The notes below the pieces were generated by a model, which ran no database searches, was not told the origin of the DNA, and saw only the letters and a program-made list of their open reading frames with translations. Position numbers and translations under genes: made by a program. From Candidatus Bathyarchaeota archaeon (GTDB lineage: Archaea; Thermoproteota; Bathyarchaeia; Bathyarchaeales; Bathycorpusculaceae), in NCBI GenBank assembly GCA_017883615.1, contig JADGNF010000007.1, positions 1 to 64,000 on the forward strand: a DNA stretch of 64,000 nucleotides. The letters run 5' to 3'. Below, in pieces: positions 28,313 through 38,896 of the stretch. Every line of letters begins with the position of its first letter. Positions within the stretch are counted from its first letter, which is position 1.

Positions 28313-29260
28313 CTACTCTAATTTTATTACAGCATTTTTCGCGGAAGACTTAAACGCAGCCATCGCAACTTGCAGGGCTTTGTAGCCATCGGTTCCCGTT
28401 ACAAGCGGTTTCTTCTTTTCTTGGATGCATTCAGCGAAGTGTTGCAACTCCGCCTTCAATGGTTCTTGGAATGGGATTCTGGGCTGCAGGTTTTCTTTTG
28501 CGCTTTCAATCCACAAGTCCTGGGTTATGTAGTCCAAGCGCATGATAGCTTCACTGCCCGTCACGTTGAGTGTCCGGGTCTTGTAGGGTGTTAACCAGTT
28601 GGATTCAATAAAAGCGCTCTTCCCACTTTCGTATGTCAACATGATCTGCGAATAATCCTCGAACTTGCGGTGCTTCATGCTGCCCATCTTTGCGTATACG
28701 CTGACGGGGTCCTCGCCGGAAATGAACCGCATCACATCGATATCGTGAATCGCTGTATCTTTGACTACGCCTACGTCACCTATTCTTTCAGGCCATTGCG
28801 AAACCCGCTTAGCTGTCGCGGAAACGAGGTCGCCAATTTTCTTTGTTTCAACTGCTTCTCGGATTTGTTGCAATCCAGGAATGAACCGCATTAGAAAACC
28901 TACAGTCAGATGAAGTCCGTTCTCTTTGGAAGTTTGCAGGAGTTTCTCCGCCTGTTTCGTGTTCGTTGCCATCGGCTTTTCTACGAGAACATGTTTTCCC
29001 GCGTTGAGACCTTTCAACGCCTCTTTTGCCAGCATCGTTGACCATGTGCAGATACTGACAGCTTCAATATCTGCGTTCTTAAGCATCCGTGAGCTGTCAG
29101 TGTAAGCTTTGACACCGAATTGATGTGCGATGGCTTTGGCCCGGTCCGGGTTCACATCGCAGATGGCAACTAAGTTTGTACATTCAAGTTCTTTGTAGAC
29201 TCTTGCGTGGTTTTTACCCCAAAACCCAGTTCCGACGACTGCTACACCAAGTTTCTTCAT
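28313..29260 (-). CDS. Gfo/Idh/MocA family oxidoreductase
   Basis: VAVVGTGFWGKNHARVY; GKHVLVEKPMA; DTAIHDIDVMRF. Confidence 0.92.
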   Translation of the reverse strand: MKKLGVAVVGTGFWGKNHARVYKELECTNLVAICDVNPDRAKAIAHQFGVKAYTDSSRMLKNADIEAVSICTWSTMLAKEALKGLNAGKHVLVEKPMATNTKQAEKLLQTSKENGLHLTVGFLMRFIPGLQQIREAVETKKIGDLVSATAKRVSQWPERIGDVGVVKDTAIHDIDVMRFISGEDPVSVYAKMGSMKHRKFEDYSQIMLTYESGKSAFIESNWLTPYKTRTLNVTGSEAIMRLDYITQDLWIESAKENLQPRIPFQEPLKAELQHFAECIQEKKKPLVTGTDGYKALQVAMAAFKSSAKNAVIKLE

Positions 29261-30594
29261 TTATTCCAAGCGCCCCTTCCCAAACCTCGATAATTGAAAC
29301 CTACCATTTTTTCAGGTTCAACAGCCCCAACTAGATCGACGATTGCGGCTGGTGACTTCATTATTGCCCGCAGCTTCTTAAGGTTTAACCGCTTCAGATG
29401 TTCCTGTCCCGACAAGATAACTATGCAGTCGGTGCCTTCCACAGTCTCATTCAGAGTTTTCTTGATTGATTCGCCGTCAGAGTATTCGGCTGAGGAACAG
29501 TCAGGGTCATAACGGCTGACTTTGGCGCCTTTAGCTTTCAATAGCTCAACGAAAATTGCAGCAGCTGTTCCTGGTTCAGCCGAGCCCAACAGAGCAACCT
29601 TAGCTCTTCTCAAAGTCTTTCCGCAGTCACGAAGCGCATCATGAGTTAAGTTTGCAGCATGTCTTACCATATCCTCATTAACTTGCCGCGCAAGCAAAGG
29701 AAGCCTAAGCTTCACATCAAGGTTCTCTGCATTTTCAAGCAATATGTACGCTTCGTTGCGGTTGGTTTCCTCTGAAATCGTGGGCATTGTCTCACATATC
29801 TCTTTTTCGAACAATTTGACTATTTCAAGGTAATCTAATCCCGCAGTCTCACAGAACATAGCCATTTCGTTAGCCAGCGCCTCGTTTACGTCCCGTTTTG
29901 CAACCGCAAAAAGCATGGCTATTTCTGCAGTTTTTATGTTTGCGATTTTCTTGATATTTTTTTTCGATATTGTTTGGAAAATGTTTTCTGTGGCATTCAT
30001 GCTGAACTTGTCGTTGGCGGCGACGGCTATTTCTTTATCCTCAACTTGATGGGGTGAGTTACGGGTAGAATCGACGGTGGGAATATATGCCAGACCAAAA
30101 TCTTCGCCCGCTTTGAGTCCTGAAGTGTTTTCCACGGTTTCTTTGATGTTTTCAATACAGCCTAGCCCCGCGATTCCCGCATAAACAACAAGACTGCCCT
30201 TCTTAAGCGCTGCACCCACCTGTTTGCAAGCGCTCTCCATTTCGGAGCAGTCGGAGTTCTTTTTCTCGTCAATTTTTGCGTTAACTGTCACGATTACTAT
30301 GTCGCCAGCCAAGGTGGCTGCTTTTAGATCGTTTGTGGCTTTCACTTGTTCTTTCCTGATTAGACTTTTTAGCAAAGATTCTGCTTGGGGATCCCCAAGC
30401 TGCATGTTTCCCTTGGAAAGCCGTTTAACCACGCTTTGGTCAGCGTCTGCACATGTAACTTTGAAGCCTGCTTCCGCGAAAGCTAAAGCGTAAAAAATTG
30501 CTTTTTGCCCGCATCCAACTAGAGTTACACTATATTTTGCGCGTTTTTCGGGCGTGTCTACTTCTTCAGGTTTCAAATGTAGGAGAGGAGACAA
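29257..30594 (-). CDS. UDP-glucose/GDP-mannose dehydrogenase family homologue lacking canonical catalytic residues
   Basis: 445 aa; Rossmann VTLVGCGQKAIFYALAFAEAGFKVTCADAD, RDVNEALANEMAMFCE, C-terminal UDPG-DH domain VALLGSA..GTAAAIFVELLKAKGAKVSRYDP. Confidence 0.85.
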   Translation of the reverse strand: MSPLLHLKPEEVDTPEKRAKYSVTLVGCGQKAIFYALAFAEAGFKVTCADADQSVVKRLSKGNMQLGDPQAESLLKSLIRKEQVKATNDLKAATLAGDIVIVTVNAKIDEKKNSDCSEMESACKQVGAALKKGSLVVYAGIAGLGCIENIKETVENTSGLKAGEDFGLAYIPTVDSTRNSPHQVEDKEIAVAANDKFSMNATENIFQTISKKNIKKIANIKTAEIAMLFAVAKRDVNEALANEMAMFCETAGLDYLEIVKLFEKEICETMPTISEETNRNEAYILLENAENLDVKLRLPLLARQVNEDMVRHAANLTHDALRDCGKTLRRAKVALLGSAEPGTAAAIFVELLKAKGAKVSRYDPDCSSAEYSDGESIKKTLNETVEGTDCIVILSGQEHLKRLNLKKLRAIMKSPAAIVDLVGAVEPEKMVGFNYRGLGRGAWNK

Positions 30595-30632
30595 AAATTT
30601 TCGCCTTTTCTACAGATTAGTCCATAGCTTTC

Positions 30633-32000
30633 TTAAATGGTTTCAAGTATTTTCTCAAGCTTCGCAGTGTACTCTTTGACTAGTTCAACTGCCCTTTTCG
30701 GGTTTTTTGCTTCTGCATACATCCGGTAAGCCGGCTCCGTGCCACTGGGGCGAACCAGAATAGCGCTTTTGTCCGGGAACCAGATTTTTACTCCGTCCAG
30801 AGTGTTTATGTTTAAGCCCTTGACTTGTTCAAGCAGTTTGTCTAGCGTTTTTTGCTTTTTTTCTTCGGGGCATTCGATTTTGCCTTTCTCTATGAAGTAC
30901 TGGGGCTGTTCTGCCACAAGCTGCGAGAGCTTCTTTCCCGTTTTCGCCATTATGCCCAGGATAAGGGCTGTCGTCATGGCTCCGTCGCGGACGGCCTGAT
31001 GGGGTCCATAGAAGACTCCGCCGTTTTCTTCTCCGCCCAGTTTGGCTTTGACTTCCTTCATTTTCTGCGAAACAGTGACGCTTCCAACCTTGGTCCAGAC
31101 GATTTCGCCCTTGTATGCATCTGCTATGTCTTTGATTAGGGTTGAGGAGCTGACTGGCGTGACTACTTGCGAGTTAGGGTTATCGAGAAGGTATTGTTTT
31201 AAGACGACTCCGAAGCTTTTGTCTCCCATGTGAATCTGCCCCGTCTCATCCACGAAGATGGAGCGGTCTGCGTCGCCGTCGAAAGCCACGCCTAAGTCTG
31301 CACCTAAAGCTTTCACCATTTTGGAGAGTTCAGCGAGGTTTTCGGGTCTGGGTTCGGGCATTCTTCCTGGGAAGGTGCCGTCGATGTTTGCGTTGAGGCT
31401 GGTTATTTTGCAGCCTAAATCGCGCATAAGCACGGGTGCGGTCAATCCACCGACACTGTTTGCTGCGTCTACGATGACGCTAAAGTGTTTCTGAGCGATT
31501 GCCGCTAGATCAACGTGTTTTTTCATGGCTTCAATGTATTCGTCATTTATGCCGAGTATGTCGTGGGTTGAGCCAAGTTTGTTCCAGTCGGCGAACTGAG
31601 TTTTGTTTTTGAAGTAGTTGTTTTCAATTTCTATTTCTTGTTCGTGACTGATCTCGATGCCGTCTTTCCAAATGACTTTTATGCCGTTATATTCAGGCGG
31701 GTTATGGGAGGCGGTGATTATGACTCCGCCATCAAACTTGTGATTCTTAACTGCGAACTGCAGGGCTGGAGTCGGTGCCATTCCAGCAAGAAAAACATTG
31801 CAGCCCGTGGCGGTTAAGCCTGATATGATTGCCTTCGCGAACATTGGTCCGCTGGTTCGGGCGTCGTAGCCAACGAGCAGGTTCTTTTTGCCAAAAAAGG
31901 TTCCGATAGCGCATCCTGCTTTAACTGCCATTTCAGGTGTAAGTTCTTTGTTAACGGTTCCTCGGATGCCATTTGTTCCGAAAAGTTTGGGTTGGCTCAT
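30633..32000 (-). CDS. glmM: Phosphoglucosamine mutase / phosphomannomutase
   Basis: LFGTNGIRGTVNKELTPE, ITASHNPPEYNGIKV, FDGDADRSIFVDE, RPSGTEPAYRMYAEAK. Confidence 0.94.
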   Translation of the reverse strand: MSQPKLFGTNGIRGTVNKELTPEMAVKAGCAIGTFFGKKNLLVGYDARTSGPMFAKAIISGLTATGCNVFLAGMAPTPALQFAVKNHKFDGGVIITASHNPPEYNGIKVIWKDGIEISHEQEIEIENNYFKNKTQFADWNKLGSTHDILGINDEYIEAMKKHVDLAAIAQKHFSVIVDAANSVGGLTAPVLMRDLGCKITSLNANIDGTFPGRMPEPRPENLAELSKMVKALGADLGVAFDGDADRSIFVDETGQIHMGDKSFGVVLKQYLLDNPNSQVVTPVSSSTLIKDIADAYKGEIVWTKVGSVTVSQKMKEVKAKLGGEENGGVFYGPHQAVRDGAMTTALILGIMAKTGKKLSQLVAEQPQYFIEKGKIECPEEKKQKTLDKLLEQVKGLNINTLDGVKIWFPDKSAILVRPSGTEPAYRMYAEAKNPKRAVELVKEYTAKLEKILETI

Positions 32001-32137
32001 GATTCGGTCTCCGGTTATTAAAAAGACACTTGTGAGTTTCTAATATGCTTTTCAGGTTGAGCTTTTCCTCGTTTGACTCGGATTATCGTTTTTCGGGGTG
32101 TAGGTTTAAAACGGTGTTTTTTTCTTGAACTGGCTGA

Positions 32138-33199
32138 TTAAGCAACTTCAATTGCGGGGCACACGTGAACCTTCTCATGCAGAACCGCACCCTCTTTGAC
32201 TCTAGCATGGTCCGCTATGATACAACCCTCTGAAATCTTGGCTCCTTTCCCAATTTTCGCCGATTCGCCAATAAGAGCTCCCTCAACTATTGCGTCATCC
32301 TCGATTTTTGCGTCCTGAAAAACCACGGAATTTCGTATCTGAACGTTTTTGCCCACGGTTACGTTTTTACCTAAAATGGCACACGGTCCGATGACGGAGT
32401 TTTCGCCGATGATGACGCCTTTGCCGATGGCGACCGGGTTTTTGCAGTTGAAGTTTCGAGCTTTTCGTGGTTTGTCAGCGCAGGTTTCAAGAATTAGCTT
32501 GTTTGTTTCCAGATATTCTTCGGGCTTACCTATGTCAATCCATAAGCCGCCAACTTTGTGCCCGTAAAGCACGTTTTTCTCTGCCAGTTTGGGGAACACT
32601 TCCCGTTCCATCGAAACCGCTCTTCCTTCGGGGATGTAATCGAAGATTTTGGGACTTAACACATATACTCCTGCGTTTATCAGTTTGCTGGGTTCAGTTC
32701 CTTTGGGTGGTTTCTCAACGAACTGTTTGATGCGATTTCCCTCTGCGAGTTCTGCGGTACCGTACCTGCTTGGGTCCTCTGCCTCGTGAAGGGCTATGGT
32801 TGCTACTGCTTTGCCTTCAAGATGGGCTCTTAGCAGTTGGCGATAACTGATTTCCGTGATTAAGTCCCCGTTCAAAACTAAAAACGGCTCCTCATGTCCC
32901 AATAGCTTCTCCGCCTTCTTCACAGGTCCAGCTGTGCCAAGCGGCATCTTGGGCGGGTCAAGCGAGAATTTTACGGATAACCCATACTTCGGCATGCGAG
33001 CCTGTTTGATATGGAACTCGGTTAGCTTGTTGACTGCTAAAATTACCTCGTTAACGCCGTTTTCGGCGAGTTTTTCAAACGTCCACTGAAGTAGCGGTTT
33101 GTTAACAATTGGAAAAAGTGCCTTGGGTCTGGTGCAGGTTAAAGGTCTGAGCCTTGTGCCGAATCCGCCGATTAGGATTAACGCTTTCAATTGCTTCAT
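32138..33199 (-). CDS. Sugar-1-phosphate nucleotidyltransferase with left-handed beta-helix
   Basis: MKQLKALILIGGFGTRLRPLTCTRPKALFPIVNKPLLQW and C-terminal hexapeptide repeats; internal ATG at 33199 preferred over 33271, which would overlap guaA. Confidence 0.92.
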   Translation of the reverse strand: MKQLKALILIGGFGTRLRPLTCTRPKALFPIVNKPLLQWTFEKLAENGVNEVILAVNKLTEFHIKQARMPKYGLSVKFSLDPPKMPLGTAGPVKKAEKLLGHEEPFLVLNGDLITEISYRQLLRAHLEGKAVATIALHEAEDPSRYGTAELAEGNRIKQFVEKPPKGTEPSKLINAGVYVLSPKIFDYIPEGRAVSMEREVFPKLAEKNVLYGHKVGGLWIDIGKPEEYLETNKLILETCADKPRKARNFNCKNPVAIGKGVIIGENSVIGPCAILGKNVTVGKNVQIRNSVVFQDAKIEDDAIVEGALIGESAKIGKGAKISEGCIIADHARVKEGAVLHEKVHVCPAIEVA

Positions 33200-33261
33200 G
33201 CCCTCGAATTGTAAGATGGTAATTATCTGGTTCAAGATATAAACAGTATGAAGAGTAGATA

Positions 33262-34812
33262 CTACTCCCACTCGATAGTTGCAGGCGGCTTATGGGTAAT
33301 ATCGTAGACGACGCGTGTCACTTCTGGGATTTCATTGGTTATCCGCGTAGAAATCTTCTCTAACACTGGGTACGGAATCCGAGCGAAGTTGGCGGTCATG
33401 GCCTCACGACTCTCCGCAGCCCTAACAGCTACCACATATCCATAAGCTCGAGAATCGCCTTTAACACCTGTTGCCTTTGTATCCGTCAAAACAGCAAAAT
33501 ACTGCCACAGATTTTCAGCTACACAATTCTTTTCAATTTCTTGGCGCACAATGGCGTCTGCTTTTTTGGTTATGGTCACTTTTTCCTCGGTTAATTCGCC
33601 GATTATTCTGACGGCTAAGCCTGGGCCTGGAAATGGTTGCCTGTTAACGAGTTCCCGCGGTAGGTTAAGCATAACGGCGACTTTTCGTACTTCATCTTTG
33701 TAGAGGTCGCGGAGGGGCTCTACGATTTTCTTAAAGTCCATTTTGGCTGGCAACCCCGCAACGTTATGGTGTGATTTAATGACGTCGCTGTTCTTGCGAA
33801 AGCCTGACTCGATGCGGTCAGGATAAATGGTTCCTTGAAGCAGGTACTCTGCCCCTGACTTTTTGGCGGCTTCTTCGAAAACTCGAATGAATTCTTCACC
33901 GATGATTTTCCGTTTCTTCTCGGGTTCGGATACACCTTCGAGTTTCTCCATGAACCGGTTCTGGGCATTGACCATGACGAAGTTTATGTTAAAATCTTTG
34001 AAGGTGTCTCTGATGGCTTCAGGTTCGCCTTCTCGCATAAACCCGTGATCTACAAATACCGCTGTCAACTTGTCCCCTAACGCTTCAGCTGCCAATGCAG
34101 TCGCAACGCTGCTGTCTATTCCTCCACTTAACCCAATAATGGCTGTAGACGTGCCTACATCAGTTTTAATTTCGTTGATCATCCTTTCGATTAAGTCATC
34201 CATTTTCCAGTTAGTTTCACAGTGGCAAACTTCGAACACAAAGTTTCGGAGCATTAGGGCACCGTTTTTTGTGTGGACGACTTCGGGATGCCACTGCAAC
34301 CCGTAAATGGGCTTCTGTTTGCTGCGATAAGCGGCGACGGGGCAGCTATCCGTGTGAGCTAAAACCTCAAAATCCGACGGCACCGCCGAAACCGTGTCGC
34401 CGTGACTCATCCAGACAGTTTCTTTTTCGCTTAAACCCGACAGCACACCGACCGCTTTGTCAATGTTCACCTCTGCGATGCCGTATTCTCTGCATGAGGC
34501 ACGGGAAACTTTTCCGCCCACAATTTGGGCAACGAGCTGATGCCCGTAGCATAACCCTAAAACGGGCAGGTTCAACTCCAGAATTTTGGGGTCAATGCGT
34601 GGTGCACCCGGTTCGAACACACTTGAAGGTCCACCCGAAAGAATCAAGCCTTTAATGTTGAATTTTTCGTTGAGAGCCAAAATTTCGACTGATGTTATTT
34701 CTGGTGGAACTATTTCCGAAAAAACGCCGTGTTCCCTGATTCTTCTGCCGATGAGGTGGCAGTATTGTCCTCCGAAGTCCAGAACCAGAATTGTGTCGTA
34801 CTTGATTTGCAT
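33262..34812 (-). CDS. guaA: GMP synthase, fused glutaminase and synthetase domains
   Basis: 516 aa; ILVLDFGGQYCHLIGRRIRE, LGLCYGHQL, GLSGGIDSSVATALAAEALG, C-terminal KPPATIEWE. Confidence 0.97.
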   Translation of the reverse strand: MQIKYDTILVLDFGGQYCHLIGRRIREHGVFSEIVPPEITSVEILALNEKFNIKGLILSGGPSSVFEPGAPRIDPKILELNLPVLGLCYGHQLVAQIVGGKVSRASCREYGIAEVNIDKAVGVLSGLSEKETVWMSHGDTVSAVPSDFEVLAHTDSCPVAAYRSKQKPIYGLQWHPEVVHTKNGALMLRNFVFEVCHCETNWKMDDLIERMINEIKTDVGTSTAIIGLSGGIDSSVATALAAEALGDKLTAVFVDHGFMREGEPEAIRDTFKDFNINFVMVNAQNRFMEKLEGVSEPEKKRKIIGEEFIRVFEEAAKKSGAEYLLQGTIYPDRIESGFRKNSDVIKSHHNVAGLPAKMDFKKIVEPLRDLYKDEVRKVAVMLNLPRELVNRQPFPGPGLAVRIIGELTEEKVTITKKADAIVRQEIEKNCVAENLWQYFAVLTDTKATGVKGDSRAYGYVVAVRAAESREAMTANFARIPYPVLEKISTRITNEIPEVTRVVYDITHKPPATIEWE

Positions 34813-34999
34813 TTAGACGAAGCTCACGGTTTTATTTGGGGTTTAATCTAGTAATTTAAGATTGCTCATTCGTTTCTGTCAAATTCACGTTTGAGGAGTT
34901 TGCTTAGATTTTTTCGTCGGGGAAAAACTAAACTTTTATAAACTTACCTGCCTGATTATTAAAAGAACGTTTCAAAAAGGCATCGTTCGCTGGAAAAAC

Positions 35000-35461
35000 G
35001 TGCAGGAGACCTATGATATGGAACTAAATGAAATTGACAAAAAGATTCTGAAAGCGCTTTTGGAAGACGCCCGATTCTCAAGTAGACAAATAGCAAAGAA
35101 CGTCGGCGTATCTGTAGGTACGGTGCTTTCAAGAATAAAAAAGATGGAAGACGACGGGTTAATCAAAGGCTACGCAGTCATCCTTGATCACGAAAAACTC
35201 GGTTACCAATTGACCGTGGTTACCGAAATTACCGTTGCCAAAGGCAGATTGGTCGATACTGAAGCTGAGATTGCCAAGATTCCCAATGTGTGCAGCGTAT
35301 ACGATGTGACTGGGCTAACTGATGCAGTCATAGTCGCTAAATTTAAGAGTCGAGAAGACTTGGGGGCGTTCACGAAGCGTTTGCTGGCTCTTCCATATGT
35401 TGAGCGAACAAACACTCATGTAGTTCTGACCTCAGTGAAAGAGAACTTCCGCTTAATTTAG
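35000..35461 (+). CDS. Lrp/AsnC family transcriptional regulator
   Basis: LNEIDKKILKALLEDARFSSRQIAKNVGVSVGTVLSRIKKMEDDGLIKGYAVILD. Confidence 0.95.
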   Translation: MQETYDMELNEIDKKILKALLEDARFSSRQIAKNVGVSVGTVLSRIKKMEDDGLIKGYAVILDHEKLGYQLTVVTEITVAKGRLVDTEAEIAKIPNVCSVYDVTGLTDAVIVAKFKSREDLGAFTKRLLALPYVERTNTHVVLTSVKENFRLI

Positions 35462-35476
35462 CGGCGCTCTTTCTTT

Positions 35477-36520
35477 TTAGTGGCCGTTTCTTTCCTTTCT
35501 TATGTTTTGCTCCGGCGGTGAAATCGTTATCCTTGTATTCGAGGGAACGGGCGAAGTAATCCAAACGTTACCGCCTATCACTACATTGTCGCCTATCACT
35601 GCGTCCGCACCTAGCAGTGTGGCTCCTGAGTAAATTACGACGTTGTTCCCGATAGTTGGGTGTCGTTTCCTGCCTTTGATTATGTGCCCTTTTTCGTCTT
35701 TGGGGAAGCTCAACGCGCCGAGCGTTACGCCTTGGTACATCTTTACGTTGTTCCCGATTTCCGTGGTTTCTCCTATAACTACGCCAGTACCATGGTCGAT
35801 GAAGAAATTTTTGCCGATTCGGGCGCCAGGGTGGATGTCGATACCTGTTAGAGAGTGGACGTGTTCGCTCATGATTCGAGGAATCAAGGGGACGCCGCGC
35901 AGGTAAAGCTCGTGAGCAATTCTGTAAGTGGTGATGGCGAGTACGCATGGGTAGCTAAGTATGACTTCTTCCGCGCTGACAGCCGCTGGATCCCCGCCGT
36001 AAGCCGCCTCAATGTCTCCGCCCAGAACCTGCCGGATCTCAGGGATTTTCTCCAAAAGCTCCTTTACCACAATTTCTGCCTGAGCGTGGCAAACGTCTTC
36101 GGGGCACTCCTTGATTTTGCGGCAGATGTGCTTGAAACTTTTATCTACTTCAACCATGAGTCTGGATTGAATCGAATTTAAGGTGTTTCCGATAACGTAT
36201 TTCACGTTGGATTTAGTGATTTCCGTTTTGCCTAAATATCCTGGGAAAATAACCGTGAGCAAATCTTCGAGGACTTCGATTACGATTTTCTTGGATGGAA
36301 GGTCCTTGCCTTCAAGGTGATCCATGCCGCCGTACGTCTGGTAATTCTTTATCATATCGTCAACGAGTTTGGGCAGCCCTATCTCAACCCAGTTGCTAAC
36401 GGGCTTAACTTCGCAGGTCATAAGCTTGTCGAGCATTTTCTCCGGGTTCCAAGAGTACGCTTCATCAGCTGAGCTGGTCGGTTTGTCTTTTGAGGTGGGT
36501 TTGATGGACTTTGAAGTCAT
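35477..36520 (-). CDS. cysE: Serine O-acetyltransferase
   Basis: 347 aa; [76 protein letters not shown]. Confidence 0.93.
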   Translation of the reverse strand: MTSKSIKPTSKDKPTSSADEAYSWNPEKMLDKLMTCEVKPVSNWVEIGLPKLVDDMIKNYQTYGGMDHLEGKDLPSKKIVIEVLEDLLTVIFPGYLGKTEITKSNVKYVIGNTLNSIQSRLMVEVDKSFKHICRKIKECPEDVCHAQAEIVVKELLEKIPEIRQVLGGDIEAAYGGDPAAVSAEEVILSYPCVLAITTYRIAHELYLRGVPLIPRIMSEHVHSLTGIDIHPGARIGKNFFIDHGTGVVIGETTEIGNNVKMYQGVTLGALSFPKDEKGHIIKGRKRHPTIGNNVVIYSGATLLGADAVIGDNVVIGGNVWITSPVPSNTRITISPPEQNIRKERNGH

Positions 36521-36657
36521 ATAGCATTGCCTTCCTGTCTATTTGGAGGAGGCACAATATAAGAGAAGCGCAGTTAAGTCTTGGATTCGACGTAAAGTCT
36601 TTAAATATCTGCCATGATTCTATTATCTGCCTCATCGTTGAAAGTCAAGCAAAACGT

Positions 36658-36745
36658 GCGGAGGTCGCCCAGCATGGTCAAAGGCGTAGGCCTGAGGCGC
36701 CTATCCCGTAGGGGTTCGTGTGTTCAAATCCCACCCTCCGCACCA
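36658..36745 (+). tRNA. tRNA-Leu (anticodon GAG)
   Basis: 7-bp acceptor GCGGAGG/CCTCCGC, anticodon arm TAGGC-CTGAGGC-GCCTA, long variable arm, T-loop TTCAAAT, encoded CCA; one mismatch in the T-stem. Confidence 0.93.
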
Positions 36746-36917
36746 ATCTTTTCAGATATATTGTTTTTGGAAGCTTTTTCCTGGCGTAAAGGGTTGCGCC
36801 GACTGCCACGATTACTATACCAACAGCTAAAGTTCCTACTTGGTCGGAAGCCTCTAAAGAAAGGCAAAAATTTCTTTCGCCAAAGCTTATGAGACCGAAG
36901 CCTCAAAATCAGATGGC

Positions 36918-37469
36918 ATGACAACTCGAACACCGAAATCGGACTCATCGAAAACCGATTGGAGAATCATTGGATTGCTAGCCGATGAGCCACTTCCCGA
37001 ACTGAAAGAGGAACTGATGCTTTTTGGACAATTCATTGGTGACTGGGATATAATCGAAGCCAGTTACCCTCAGCCCCACGGAACAGAAATCACCAAAAGT
37101 GGCGAAGTTCATTTCGGTTGGATTCTGGATGGACGCGCAGTTCAAGACGTTTGGATGACCCACGACAAACAAACTGGCAGGGCAATCCCTGTGGGGACTA
37201 CCATTAGATTCTACGACCCTAAGCTCGGCGCTTGGCGCAGTACATGGATCAACCCCATCGCAGGTATTGTGCAGACGTTTATAGCGCGAAAAGTTGACGA
37301 CCGAATCGTGCTGGAAAGCAAAATCCATGAAGGGTATCCTGAGAAATGGATTTTTTCTAAGATTACTCCCAATTCATTTACATGGCATTCAGAAGAAACC
37401 CATGACAACGGCAAAACGTGGATAATCACTGAGGAAATGAAAATTCAGAAACGCCTGGCAAAATCGTGA
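36918..37469 (+). CDS. Hypothetical protein, DUF1579-like
   Basis: 183 aa; MLFGQFIGDWDIIEASYPQPHGTEITKSGEVHFGWILDGRAVQDVW. Confidence 0.6.
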   Translation: MTTRTPKSDSSKTDWRIIGLLADEPLPELKEELMLFGQFIGDWDIIEASYPQPHGTEITKSGEVHFGWILDGRAVQDVWMTHDKQTGRAIPVGTTIRFYDPKLGAWRSTWINPIAGIVQTFIARKVDDRIVLESKIHEGYPEKWIFSKITPNSFTWHSEETHDNGKTWIITEEMKIQKRLAKS

Positions 37470-37537
37470 GAACGTTCGGTCCTCTTATAAACGTGCCTTA
37501 ATCCATTTGCGTGCTCATGATGGCACCTAACTTTCTT

Positions 37538-38896
37538 TTAGCTAGCTCCCGCGAGCGCTTGCTTGTTCGCCACTTCTCCAGTATCTGCCCAGACGCCAAC
37601 GGCTATAACGTTAACGTTACCTGGATACGTTTTATCCAAATGCAGGGTAACATACCAGTAGGGATAAAGCGTTACTGAATTATCCGGTCGAGTGTGCGGG
37701 TAAAACTCTGCTGTCACAGGGTTATCTAACACCGTAAAGTTGGAAACCTTTTCCCCTCCCGCAGTCCACGTGAAGTCTTTGACAGCGTTTTTCGCAATTT
37801 GTACCGCTTGGTCGCGTGTGACATTCAGTTGGTCATTTCCAATTGTGTAAAGTCCCCAATCATCATGAAACTCAGTTAACACTTGGCCCTGAATAGTAAT
37901 TTTCAAGGTTTTTCCAACAAAATCGACTCCACTTGCAGTGTATTGAAGAGTAATGTCTGAGGTGCCATCAGTGTTAGTGATTATCAATTTTGTGTTGCCA
38001 AGAATCTGCTGGGTCATGTTCGAATTGGCGGAAGATAGTAAGGTAATCATGTCTTTAAGATAACTGTCGTTTGTGGCAGACAGGTATCTTTGCAGAAGTT
38101 CTTTTGCTGCTTGAATGCTGTCGGTTGGTTGAACCTGCATGTACAATGGTGGGAAATTCGGTGCGCCTTCAATCTGATCGAGTTTGAACAGGGAAAATTC
38201 GTTATTTCTATACCTTAACGTTACTTGTAGCCTGCTTACTGTGTTCACAAACGAGTATTGGGTTACTTCCTGAACGACGCCGCCAAGATCATCGCGAACC
38301 TCCGCTGTTGGGGTGCCTATTAGGCTTGATTGATACTTAGAGGTGTCAAGCTGAACGACGTCTTTAAGCATAACCATCGCTTGGTTGGCTGAATTGCTCC
38401 AGGATAACAACTGTTCATTTTGCGTTTTGATCTTGTCATAGTCTTGCTGCAGTTTTGTGTTGCTGACTGAAAGCTGATTGATGCCTGTGTACTGGATTGC
38501 GGACATGCTTGCCAAAGCCAAGATGGCGATCGCAAAAATTACGAAAACAGATTTCCACTGCAAGGGCAAAGCCGAGAATTTCTTATCGTGGACGTTGGGT
38601 ACATCTTCCGCTCCCTTCATCATTGAGACGGAGGCTTTTCCGAAGCTGGATAATTTGTATTTTCCGTTCTCTTCTTTGACAACTAATTCGCCCAAGTTCT
38701 CCAAATGATAAGTTAAGTGGGAACTGGGAATTGTTAGCTCTTCAAGCATTTGTGAGAACGTTAAGGTTTTTTCTGAAAGCATCCGGAGAATTTTGCGGCG
38801 TGCAGGATGCTTCAAGGAGCTAAACATTATTGAGTATGTTTCTTCCTCTGAGCCGGACATTCCAACCCCTCTGAGAGTAATGTAACGCGTGGGCAT
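37538..38896 (-). CDS. Membrane-anchored ArsR-type winged-HTH regulator with extracytoplasmic domain
   Basis: 452 aa; LKHPARRKILRMLSEKTLTFSQMLEELTIPSSHLTYHLENLGELV, single TM VFVIFAIAILALASMSAIQY, large C-terminal domain. Confidence 0.78.
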   Translation of the reverse strand: MPTRYITLRGVGMSGSEEETYSIMFSSLKHPARRKILRMLSEKTLTFSQMLEELTIPSSHLTYHLENLGELVVKEENGKYKLSSFGKASVSMMKGAEDVPNVHDKKFSALPLQWKSVFVIFAIAILALASMSAIQYTGINQLSVSNTKLQQDYDKIKTQNEQLLSWSNSANQAMVMLKDVVQLDTSKYQSSLIGTPTAEVRDDLGGVVQEVTQYSFVNTVSRLQVTLRYRNNEFSLFKLDQIEGAPNFPPLYMQVQPTDSIQAAKELLQRYLSATNDSYLKDMITLLSSANSNMTQQILGNTKLIITNTDGTSDITLQYTASGVDFVGKTLKITIQGQVLTEFHDDWGLYTIGNDQLNVTRDQAVQIAKNAVKDFTWTAGGEKVSNFTVLDNPVTAEFYPHTRPDNSVTLYPYWYVTLHLDKTYPGNVNVIAVGVWADTGEVANKQALAGAS

